DNA from: Emergomyces orientalis
Taxonomy: Eukaryota > Ascomycota > Eurotiomycetes > Onygenales > Ajellomycetaceae
DNA: 64,000 bases
NCBI GenBank assembly: GCA_002110485.1
Contig: MOWL01000024.1
Location: 372,001 to 436,000, forward strand
Reading direction: 5' to 3'
In this document: in pieces, positions 33,606 through 43,463 of the stretch
How the letters are laid out: every line of letters begins with the position of its first letter
Numbering within the stretch: the stretch's first letter is position 1
Position numbers and translations under genes: made by a program
The notes under the pieces: generated by a model
The model's database searches: none
What the model saw: the letters and a program-made list of their open reading frames with translations, nothing else
What the model was told of the DNA's origin: nothing

Positions 33606-36060
33606 TCAAAAGAATTTAAGGATGTCGAGTAGACAATTTTTCGGGGTGTGGAGGAACACGCTTGAAAATTTCAGACAACTTCTGTTAGTGTATCCTTGTT
33701 TGCCCTCTCCAATTGAGCTCTTTACCGTCCTCTTCGAAGTTAAATATTCCTGGATCGCCTTTTCCCGTGTTCGGCACCAAACAGTTGCATTATGCTCTTC
33801 GGAGACACGACTCATTGCATCTAATATTGCCTTATTTTCGTCATAGAATTGATATATGATCGCTACTAGCGCGGCAACAATTGGTGTTGAAAATGATGCT
33901 CCAGATATGACAGACCAAGCTCTAGGTTTTCTCGACCTAGCAGAGGCCTCAGGTAACTTTATGCCCAGAGGCCATAGAGACTTGATGTCGCAGCCTAATA
34001 CTCCAAAGGTGTATCGAGGGTTAGTCGATGGAGGACCCATGCGAGCCTTGTAGCCATACGGGTCTGTTGCGAAAATTTTGAAGACACGATTTTCCCGAGC
34101 TGGGTACTGATATCTCTGATGGTTGCCTGCATTTCCCACCGAGGCAAAGCAGGATTGTCTGCTTGTCAATGGCAATTGCAATGGCTTCGCGCAAGTGCTC
34201 GGTCATCCGATCGAAACCGAAGGACATCGATATAATGTCAGCCTCGCACTGTACAGCGTCTTTGATAGCCTAAATACCATCATTTGGTCACGCATACGCA
34301 GACAATACAATATCTGGGCGTTCTAACTTGCTTCACTTTTATATCCACGGATGGATCAGTCGCTATCGAATCACGAGTTTGACCGATCCGAGCAACTAAA
34401 AGTTCTACGTGAGGCACGAGTTGTAGTATAATACCAGTAATGAAAGCCCCATGCCCGTCTTCATCGAGTGGAATGGGCGAGGCTGCTTCCGAATAGTCAC
34501 GGAAGTCCACATGAGCCGATTCCCTGCGCTCTGATGCGTAACCGTGTTACATATACGGATGAGTACTATCTATACCAGTGTCGATGATTGCTACTCGAAC
34601 TGGTTGTAGATCCCGTTTTGTTAAGAAAGGCAAAATACCCTTTCGAAAATGTACTAGCATTTCCATCTGTCGCGAGTTCGCCTTGTGAGCATGGTTTCGA
34701 TTAGCGAAGTTTCGAGAACAATACTAAAAATTAAAGTAAATAATGTCTTCATCTAACGCTTTGTCTTCGGCGTGCGTACATACTGCAGCATCGAAAGAAT
34801 TGAATATTGAGAGACATCCGACCCCTTTGGTGCACTTACTAGAGGAGATACAAATGTTAGCAAGGAGAATGAAGCTTAACTATACCCAAATGCCTTACAA
34901 AGGGACATGTTGGGACTTGAGTTACAAGAGGGGAGACTTAAAATTCGTTCTAGGCTCGGGTTAGGCATCAGTTTCCTTTTCTGCGGAGGTGGCCTATCCA
35001 TATCGGTGATTAAAAGTACGCCAGGTTCCACAGAAGTTGTTGGCCAATGGGACAGTGGTAGCGGTACTTTGACCTCGTGTTCCCGATGCCCTTGTCTCAA
35101 TGTAGACAGCAGAGCCAGGAGGAGGTGACCCTGAACTACGTCGTTTGTTACTTGGACTTTGCAGTGGTTCTTTTGAAGCAAGTTCGAGATTGCTAACAAT
35201 GGCTTTATAGATCCCTTCTTGTATCGTAATAACCATATCTCTCTCAGACATGTTATTTTTCAATGCATTAGTTATGTCGCTATGAACTGCAAGACCTTTT
35301 CATTATCAGTTGGGCTAGTTTTAATGGATGGGCTCTCTCCAATATGGGTTTCGAGAAGAATCAAGGACACTAAAACTTGATGGCCAAGTCGAAGATAAGT
35401 GGATTTGGTGATGCTGGAAGGGCTGAGGAAAAGGACAGGTAGAGCAACTCTTTCTCAATACGCTTTTCGCTGGATGCCATAAAACGAATATTCTTTGAAT
35501 CCCACTCCGCATCGTAGAAATTGAGAAGGTGGTAACCTAGCTGAAGCGCCAACATTCGCTTTCGTTGGTATAGAATACGCTTGCTAAGTGTTTGCGGCGA
35601 ATCAATTTGTCGAGTGATATCCCAGGTGATGGATCGGAACTAGCTTCAGACCGTTCCGATAAAGCACTATTCCAAGTCCCGAAAAGTTTATCTCGCTCAT
35701 GGTTAAACGCAATCGCTTGCCCCGATTTTGATGGTCTCCTAAGTGGTTGCAGATCTTTTCGGTACAATGGAACAAGTCTCCACCCCTGCAAGCGGGTTAG
35801 GTACTGCTGAGTTTGGAATTAGGTCGTGGGGCCTACTCGTATGAATCGCACAGCGCTTCCTGCCAGCGACCCGAATTTAAGTACAGGGATAACCACAGAT
35901 GAATTCTCGGTAGCGATACGCCTATGTTGGAATGGTCTGGCAACCCCACCAGGACCCGTGTTGTTGTGTCTCTGTATATCGAAATGTCTGGCCAGCTGGG
36001 GTTCCTGTAATGTTCCTGGAGCAGTCTCGAGCGCGGTATCCAGATAATCAATGGCTCATC
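33606..36060 (-). pseudogene. Decayed subtilisin-like (S8) protein with DUF7580-like N-terminal region
   Basis: All three S8 blocks are visible on the - strand: Asp in VAIIDTGID (34568-34594), His in DEDGHGAFITGI (about 34440-34475) and Ser in SGASFSTPIVAALVA (about 33855-33900). Between them is IISMSFGFDRM, then ASVGNAGNHQR in another frame, so there is a frameshift near 34150. Upstream (about 34900-36050) are fragments like LALQLGYHLLNFYDAEW and SLCKAFGY that fit the Trp/Leu-rich N-terminal region (DUF7580-type) fused to S8 domains in fungal NLR-like or immunity-like proteins. Many stops separate the pieces. Family assignment of the N-terminal part is my inference. Confidence 0.65.
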
Positions 36061-36714
36061 AAATTTTCTAACTCGCCCCGCAGCTCAGTAGGATGCTAGG
36101 GAAACCTGAAAAGTGTTTGATTTGGACCGCTGGCCAAGTAGAACATTCTCGACCGCGTCGGATTCTCCAAAAGTCTCTTCAGTGCGGCCAAGTTGGGGTA
36201 TGCAAATGATGGATCGTGCACAGGGTAACTGCCAGCGACTGACAGCTTCACCAGTCGGCCCAGTAACTGGCACATTCGAGCAAGCTTAATATGTACATCG
36301 TTGAAAACAGCCATCGGAAATTCTATATCTAGATCTCTAGGCTGTAAAGCTCGTCGCAGCTCATTATCAATGAATCCATGGTCGGATTGTGGGGGTGTAT
36401 TGCTGGCAAAAGCCCTGCTTGCCGTTCAAAAGAGTTCCCAGGCATGGAGTAAGCGAAATTCATCACACTGCCGAAGTTGAAGTTCGGCCATCGGAGGGTT
36501 CCATCTCTCTGTCTTCTTGCTTGATAATTTACTCTTCGATGGACGGGGTGGTTAGAACCTCTGGCTTCTCGCCTCTAGGTTCATGGGATGGGAATGCTAG
36601 CCTCGCCAGGGCGCAATTCACGCAAACTAAAATTTGTTCGCGAATGCCCTAAGCGGCTCAGATTGCGGCTCGGGCCGGCCCGGATTCACGTGATCCAAGG
36701 CTTGCTTTCGTGGC
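36061..36714. other. Intergenic region, nothing supported
   Basis: No continuous frame or recognisable motif. It lies between the start side of the subtilase relic (- strand) and the C2H2 relic (+ strand), so it probably held two divergent promoters. Confidence 0.4.
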
Positions 36715-36751
36715 ATCAAACATCAAACATCAAACATCAAACATCAAACGT
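36715..36751. repeat. Heptanucleotide microsatellite (ATCAAAC)n
   Basis: About five tandem units of CATCAAA/ATCAAAC, followed by looser ATCAT-rich sequence up to the ATG at 36819. It probably lies in the 5' leader of the gene relic that follows. Confidence 0.8.
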
Positions 36752-36818
36752 AAAAACCCTCATTTATACATCATTTAAACATCATCATCGACCATCAGCT
36801 ATCAATCATCATTGCATC

Positions 36819-38775
36819 ATGACTTCTCACAGACTCACTAGAGCTCAGCCAACTGATGCTCCCGACCAGGTGAGCTCCCATCCAGCTCTCGAAAAAGGTT
36901 GACTCCGCTTCACGTCGCTTTCTTCCAAGGTTTTCACCCCTAAAGCCGTGAAGACTCCAACCCATCACTGATGGCTGGTGTTGACCGTGAACCCATCTAT
37001 GATCTGGCCTTTGAGTGCGAGGAGCTATTTGAAAGCTCGCAGCGCAAGAAATTGACCCTCAGCGTCATGCTTGGAATACCAGCACCGGTTTGCAGCATGG
37101 ATCGCCCACCACCACGATTCTGCTCGCAAAAGCCGATACCTTGACAGGAAGCTCCTAAATACTCCATAAGTTCAAGACATCATTGGGAATCTCCTATTTA
37201 TTCTATCGAACTCTATAACAAAACGTAAGTTCCCAAGACATATTGGAGCGAGGCCATTTTTCGATATCTTTTGCCGACTGCGATGTAGTGTTGATCGTAC
37301 TAATTTTCCCAGCAAAAGCAGTATTCAACTGCATACTAATCTGAATCAACAAAACGAACAGAAATTGCAGAAGAAGTTCATCCTGAAAGAACTGGACGAA
37401 TTTAAAGGGATATACTGGGCTGTCAGTCGCCTTGAAAATCTTGGGAAGCCGGATACGGATGTCGTTGGCTACGAGCAAGAGCATCGAAATGCTGGGATTT
37501 TCTTCCAATTCCCATCTTATAGAATTCAATAACTTATGCTCCCGGTCGGTCCGTACGCTATATGGCTGGGCTCACTTAGAACTAGAGGATCGCTTAAGCC
37601 CGTCGATGACTTGCAGGTATGCTACAATATTCCATCCGAGGTCTAACCAATCGACGCTACACAACAACCGCACTGATTCCGTTACGCCCACTAATATCAA
37701 TGGGTTCAGGATCCAGCAAGGGTCAAGTAATTGATAAAATCGACATGGCAAGACGTATAGAAGGTAGCCTCTCCTTTGCCTTCCCAGTCGGCGGACATAG
37801 CCATTGCCAACGTTGAACAAGGTCATGAGATATTGAACGATTTATACAAGGCGGACTCGTGGCTTCAGCAGGGTTCGTCGGGCCAATTTCATCAAGAGAA
37901 CTACCCCAAGCCACCGGAAAATAATAATAACGACACCGTCGCCTGTGAGTGGTGTTCTGTGGTCCTTGCACAAGAGACTCTAAAATCTAGGGATTGGACG
38001 TACGTTTACACTTACTAGAGCCCAGATATTTGGTATGCGCTAACCTTATCCTAGACGACATGTCGATTGCGACCTTACGCCATATTTGTGTATAGCGGAT
38101 AAATGCACTGAGGCTCATCCCAGTTTCTCAGAATTCGGTCAATGGTTTGATCATATGCGGGGACATGACCTACTTTAGCACCAAGAGATATACAAGGTAG
38201 TGTCCCATGTGTGTCCGTTACACCATGTCGGTTTTGCCGATTCGAAACGTCCAGTCGTCCATCTCCAAACATACCACACTGAGGGTTACATAGCGGGCCA
38301 ACTTGAAACAGTTTCGCGCCGAAACGTGATATACACACCAAGAGCACGAGATAAATGTTTTTTGTGTGATTACAAAATTGAGGAAACCGCCCCACCTAGA
38401 CATCGGTATTCCAGAAAACGTCGGAAGGTCCCTCCTCCTCGAGAGGTGAAAAGCAAGAGCGCCAAAACTAAAATGGAAATGAGCCACCCCAAATACCACA
38501 GTTCAATAGATGATCCTTCCAGCGACTTAGACGAAGGAAATGAACATGACTCTGCAGTGGAGTCCCCAGTAAGCTGTAAGGGTGCTAAGACGATGGCTCT
38601 ACACATCGCAGGGCATTTGCAGATGCTAATGTTACTGACTATCCGTCTAGTATCACTACAGAATGGGCAAGAGGCTCTAATCGAAAATATCTATAGTGAT
38701 ACAGTCAATGCCGATATTGGTGACAACTCCTCCTGCGACCAAGATCTAGGGGAAATCTCGCACATCGATCTATAG
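36819..38775 (+). pseudogene. Decayed fungal C2H2-type zinc-finger protein
   Basis: The first part (MTSHRLTRAQ; LAFECEELFESSQRKK near 37008) resembles the N-terminal helical region of a large Pezizomycotina family with central C2H2 fingers. Shifted pieces follow at 37432-37980: a helical segment, a Ser-rich stretch and CEWCSVVL as a first zinc-binding pair. Near 38060-38330 are DLTPYLCIADKC, FGQWFDHMRGH and HVCPLHHVGFADSKRPVVH, then CFLCDYKIEE, typical of the Cys/His clusters of this family, ending in an acidic low-complexity tail at TAG 38773. Several frameshifts and stops are needed, so I call it a pseudogene; some gaps could be introns. Function unknown, presumably nuclear. Confidence 0.5.
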
Positions 38776-40638
38776 GAAGAGGCGGAGAACGGATCATTGC
38801 ACTGAGACCGCAATCGTAACTCCGACAACCACCTTTCTCTGGAAGACACAGTTCCAGGTCGCGAGTTTACAATGATTAGAGCCATATCCCCCGTCGTAAT
38901 ATGCCCTCTCAGGAGGATAAGTTTCTACAGCAGGTGATAAAATCGGGAGCTTATCAGTCACACCAGAGAGGTAGTTTTATTTTCTAATAGGACGTCTCGT
39001 TCCAATGCCTGGAACCGATAAGCATCTCTCAATGTCAAGGACATCCCCTATGAGGGGTGTGGCTTTGAGCACTGGCATGTTGGGTGACCCCTAATTTTGT
39101 CAAGGGCAAAAAGCCGAAACCGGCACCTGACCCTCGATGTCCGTATTCCACTCGGTCTAGGCAACGAGACAATGAGCGCCGATTTAATTGTGACTTTGGG
39201 CCTTACGGCTGCACTAGTGCAATCTCTGAGAAAACTGAATGGAGAACCCATTTTTCCTGCTAACATCTGCAGCTGATGTGATGTCGACTTTTGCAAAATC
39301 TCAGAGGGCCCAACAAAATCCTCTGCTGGTTCCAGCCAATCGTTAAATTCTACTTCTCAGTCCTCAAATGACTTAAATTGCAAAGATACCTTTGCAAAGC
39401 ACTTGCGCAGCATGCGCTCACCGTGGGTTTTGTCAGATTCAGGTCCACCCACCAAGAAGGAACAGGACCTATTTGATCGCTCCATTGAAACTACATGCAG
39501 AAGGTGTTGGATTAAGCAATCGTGCAGCACCACAGCGTAGTGTGTGCAACTTGGAGGATTTCGGGAAACATCATGAGAATGGAGATAAAGAGGTTGGTGA
39601 AGATCCGGCCTTGCGCGAATGGGTGATCAAAGAACGTATTATTAAAAGAGTAGGGAAGGGTAAATGGGCGTTTGCCACGTCGACACGCATGACGGAGCGT
39701 TGATGAAGAGTATAAAGCCAAGACAGCGAGGCGTTTCTGTGCGTGTGATTTTGCTGTAATCCTATCATATTTGGCGTGTTGGCTGCTTTCTTTCTTCCTT
39801 TTCATTTTTCTACCACCATGATGGGGTTTTCAAAAATTGGTGAAAGAAGAATTCATGAAATGTCTGTAATTTGAAAAGAAGTGCAAAGACATGAAAATTA
39901 ATGTCAAAGGTTTCTTTTGTGTACTATATAGTTCAGCTATGTTCACATTACCTGTCAATATACACTGCACAGACTTTAAATTTGTATGATTATATTTGTC
40001 AGTCAAGTCATTCAGTAAGTTCTGTTAAAAAATATAATAGTGTTAGTAAAAGTATTTTCTGCACTTTGAAGCAAAGATAAAAAGCAGATAGCACTTCAAA
40101 AAAGAGAAATTTTCTCTCACTCTTTCTTTTTTTATTAGAACCTGATTTTTAATTTTCAGTTAATTGTGATTATTATCTCCATATAACGATGTGACGGTTG
40201 GCCGGAGGCTGCAAATGGCTGTTTTCGCCGCTGCTTTCGGCCTCCCGCTGACCGCCCAACCTCGATCATCACGTGAATCTATCCCCACGGCCGCGACCCT
40301 TCCCTCCACGCGTGGCCACGATTTTAAACAGAAGTGCATTTTCATGGCTTTCAGTCACCCTCGCTCACCCTCGCTCACCCACTGCCCTACTTTTGGGAGG
40401 GGAGGGGAGCCGTTTTTGACGCTTCACTCTGTCGGATTTGGCTCCCTCCCCAGATCATGGATCTTGTTATTCTCTCTGCCTCCAGTCCCCGTCACTCTCA
40501 CCATGCCATCTGCGGCTCCCTTCCCTCCCCTCCTTCACAGCACTACCGGGCCAGTTCTATCCAGGAAAGTGTCTAAGTCTTTCATTACTTGTTCCTGTCC
40601 CTCTCTCCTGTCAGCTCTCTCCTTGGGCTGTCCTGATC
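38776..40638. other. Intergenic region and presumptive 5' flank of the DUF3435 gene
   Basis: 38776-39700 holds short frames without recognisable domains; a 103-codon + strand frame ends at 39703 (DFGKHHENGDKEVGEDPALREW), possibly a relic. 39830-40190 is AT-rich and empty. 40190-40638 is GC-rich with tandem CTCACCCTCG units near 40361 and C/T-rich words, plausible as promoter and 5' leader of the next gene. Confidence 0.45.
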
Positions 40639-43302
40639 ATGGCGCCTCTCTCTTGTTTGGCCGGGCCTGACAAGCAGAGCAGGAGCAAGACAGATGTCAG
40701 GTCTGCTCTGGATACCCTCTCCGCACTGGATGCCATCTTTTCAGACAGTGGGTATGAAAGTGGCTCCGTCAGCGACGATGAAGACGACGACGACGGCCAG
40801 CTCCCCCCCGAACACTACCTGGCCTTAGCAGAGAGCCTTGATATCGCTCAGCTTCGACAGAAGCGGTACAGCCCCAGAACCCAGGAAAAACTCGATGAGA
40901 CCCGTGGTTACTGGGAGAGGTAGGCAGTGGCTCATTTGACCCTTAGACTGTGTTATAAGCTCACCAGTGGCGCTGGGCAGGTATTGTCGGCACATCAAGG
41001 CTAACGCGGAGCGGCAATGGGATCGGATCTCTAATTCAGAGGAGACGGTTCGCTTCCTGTATGCATTCTTTAGCTGGCGGTGTGATATCCGTCGTGGCAA
41101 GAACAATCAATACTGTCCGGGCATTAAGCGCAAAAGCTCACTGGAGACATTTTGAAAGTGGTGGCACCTTGTCCTCAAACAGGAAACGGCATCGGGACTC
41201 AGCAAAGATACAATTGTCAAGGTGAAGGATGTGAGCATCTATACTCTCTCTCCTTGGATCACTAAACCAGAAGCACCACTAATCTCTTGCAGGTTGTTGC
41301 ACAGGTGGCCACAGAAAAAGAGCTGGCTCTTGTTGAGCAGTCAAAGAAGAACATGTATATTGAAGATGTTGCTGAGTTCACTCAAGTCATTCTCACCACC
41401 ACTGAGATGACATTTGTCTGTGGTTGACAGTGCATTCAAATGCTTCTCTTCTTGCAGCTTGCTGCCATCACTGCCAGCTGTTCCTCGGCGATCCTCCATC
41501 TTCGGTATCGAGATGTTGTGTTAACCCTGATCCGAGTTCCAGATGGCGGACGCCCCCGATTATTCATATTCTTAAAACCAGAGTTTACTAAAAGATTTCT
41601 CAGAGATAAGGCACTGTATGTGTTTCTGATCCTCGCGGCATGGCCTGGTTGACTGACAGAATTGATAGGAACGAGTTTAAGATTCTGGAAATCATCTTTG
41701 ACCCAACCCTGGTTCTCAGCCCGCATATCTGCCTGCTGACTATGCTCTTTCACATTGGAGGATTCAAGTCAATTTCAACAAGTGGACCAGTGTTGGATTG
41801 TGCAGAGAAACTCTACAGCGCCAAAGTGCTGGATGGCAAGGGACAGCAGCCGCTACTACTAAAGAATGAATTACTGGATAAGTTTGTGTTTTGCCAGACG
41901 GAGCCAACATCCACCGGATTTAAAATTTGCTTGGATCGGAGGATGACTCCATCCATGGTGAGTTCCCGGATGCGCCGAGCCGGTGAGATCACGGGCTTTG
42001 AGGAGGTCACCCACCTGTACAACCTCCAGTATGCTGGAGCTAAGGCATTTAACAACAGTGGTAAGAGCCCTCCGTTTTCTTCATGTTGCAGTCATGTCAG
42101 AGGGCTAATGATGAACAGAGGAAGTTACGGAAGCTCTTCAGAATGTCATGCTCCAGCACACGGATATTCGCACCTTCGTCAAGCATTATCAGGTGGACGT
42201 CGACGTTGACGCGCAGGGAATAGTCCGGAAAACAGGCTCCCAAACAGCATTGGTGCAATTTGCCTGCTCGATGAGTGCATCCATTGACCCCAACCAATTG
42301 TATAAGCTCTCTCCAGAAGAATCACGGTCCCTCAATTACCTTCCAGTTGTCCGTGGCCGTCAGGATACTGTCCAGAAGCGCAAGCGGGAATGGGAGGATC
42401 ATGAAGCCGAGTTAGAATGTGCCAACAGGGTATGCAAGACTTCTCTAGGGCACCTTGACGACAGAGTACTCGCCGAGTCCAACCCTGAGGTGCTGGAGAG
42501 ACTGGAAGTTTTCCATGATCAGACAGCAGAAGCAAAGTCGGAGCACAACAAGGCTACCCGTGAGTTGCGCAACGAGAAGCAGCGGCAGCGGAACCAACAG
42601 ATCCATGAGAACCTTGAGCACTATAAGAATGAGCAGCCTGTGATTGACCTTGAATGACAACTGGCCAGGAAGCTGGTGAATACCAAAGTCATGGACACTT
42701 TCAAGCACGAGGCCTTCATGCCTCCCGAGCATTTAATGTTTGTTGACTGCATGCTGACCATGCCGGGCGCTAATCTTGAAGCGGAATATCAGCGGAGGAT
42801 CAACACAATCAACACAGGAGTTGCATTCTGTGGCGTGGAGGAAGGGCGGCCCTCGCGCCGGCCCACGCAGACCCGTGGCAGGCCCGCGGTTGATGATGAC
42901 CCTTGTCCTCCGACCAAGCGGCAGAGGTGCTCGGTGAAGGATAACACTGAGGTCCTCTTGCACCAAGCAATGGAGTCTGTGCAGGTCAAGTCTACAGCTG
43001 AACAGCCTCAGACCTGCTTTCAGCCTCGCGTTTGCTTTCTCTGCGTTGGGAATCCTAGTTGCGCGCTGGAGGACCGCATTATGAAATACGCAACACCCGG
43101 ATCGCTTACAAGGCATTTTCTACGAAGACATATCAACCCTCCATGGCCGGCCACTGGGGTTGAGTGCAATGTTTGTGAGGGAAAGGTGCTCCCGGCCAAA
43201 TCTGCTCTTCTAAGCCATGCAGAGGAGGCCCACGGAACTGTTGTGCAGGGTCGCGCTCGGGAGAAGCTGGCGTTGGAATATCAACAGAGCCTAGAGAACT
43301 AG
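40639..43302 (+). pseudogene. DUF3435/FluG-type tyrosine recombinase gene with C2H2 tail, five exons, inactivated
   Basis: Exons 40639-40919, 40981-41230, 41293-41615, 41669-42060 and 42119-43302 join in one frame of 810 codons including the stop; all four introns are 53-62 bp with GT/AG ends. The order fits fungal DUF3435 proteins related to Starship 'captain' recombinases: an acidic N-terminus, a core-binding part, a catalytic part with LAAITAS, FDPTLVLSPH, DKFVFCQ, LQYAGAKAFNNS and HTDIRTFVKHY, a coiled-coil-like ELRNEKQRQRNQ segment, and a C2H2-like tail (CFLC...H...CNVC...H). Three in-frame TGAs (41153, 41425, 42655) break it. Catalytic positions are hit too: the family SRPG motif reads SCSS (Arg to Cys, 41479), and HPYN-RY reads HLYNLQY (Arg to Gln). 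The last Tyr remains. It cannot recombine DNA as it stands. Confidence 0.82.
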
Positions 43303-43463
43303 TTTTGTACAGTACAATAGAGATATATATATATAATAAAAGAAGTTGCAGTTCTCACAAATCATGTCCATCCTCACTCTTACTCAAATGCATGCTATAT
43401 CAAAACACAAACAAAAAGTAAGTCACGCTACAATACGCTATCAACATATACACTGAATCTGCA

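Noticed and set aside
36715..36751. Tandem ATCAAAC units as a CRISPR array or telomere repeat
   Set aside because: Units are 7 bp with no spacers, only about five copies, and not a fungal telomere word (TTAGGG); it is a simple microsatellite.
40334..40576. Short frames upstream of the DUF3435 gene as separate genes
   Set aside because: Low-complexity Ser/Pro/Leu translations of a C/T-rich 5' flank; no homology recognised.
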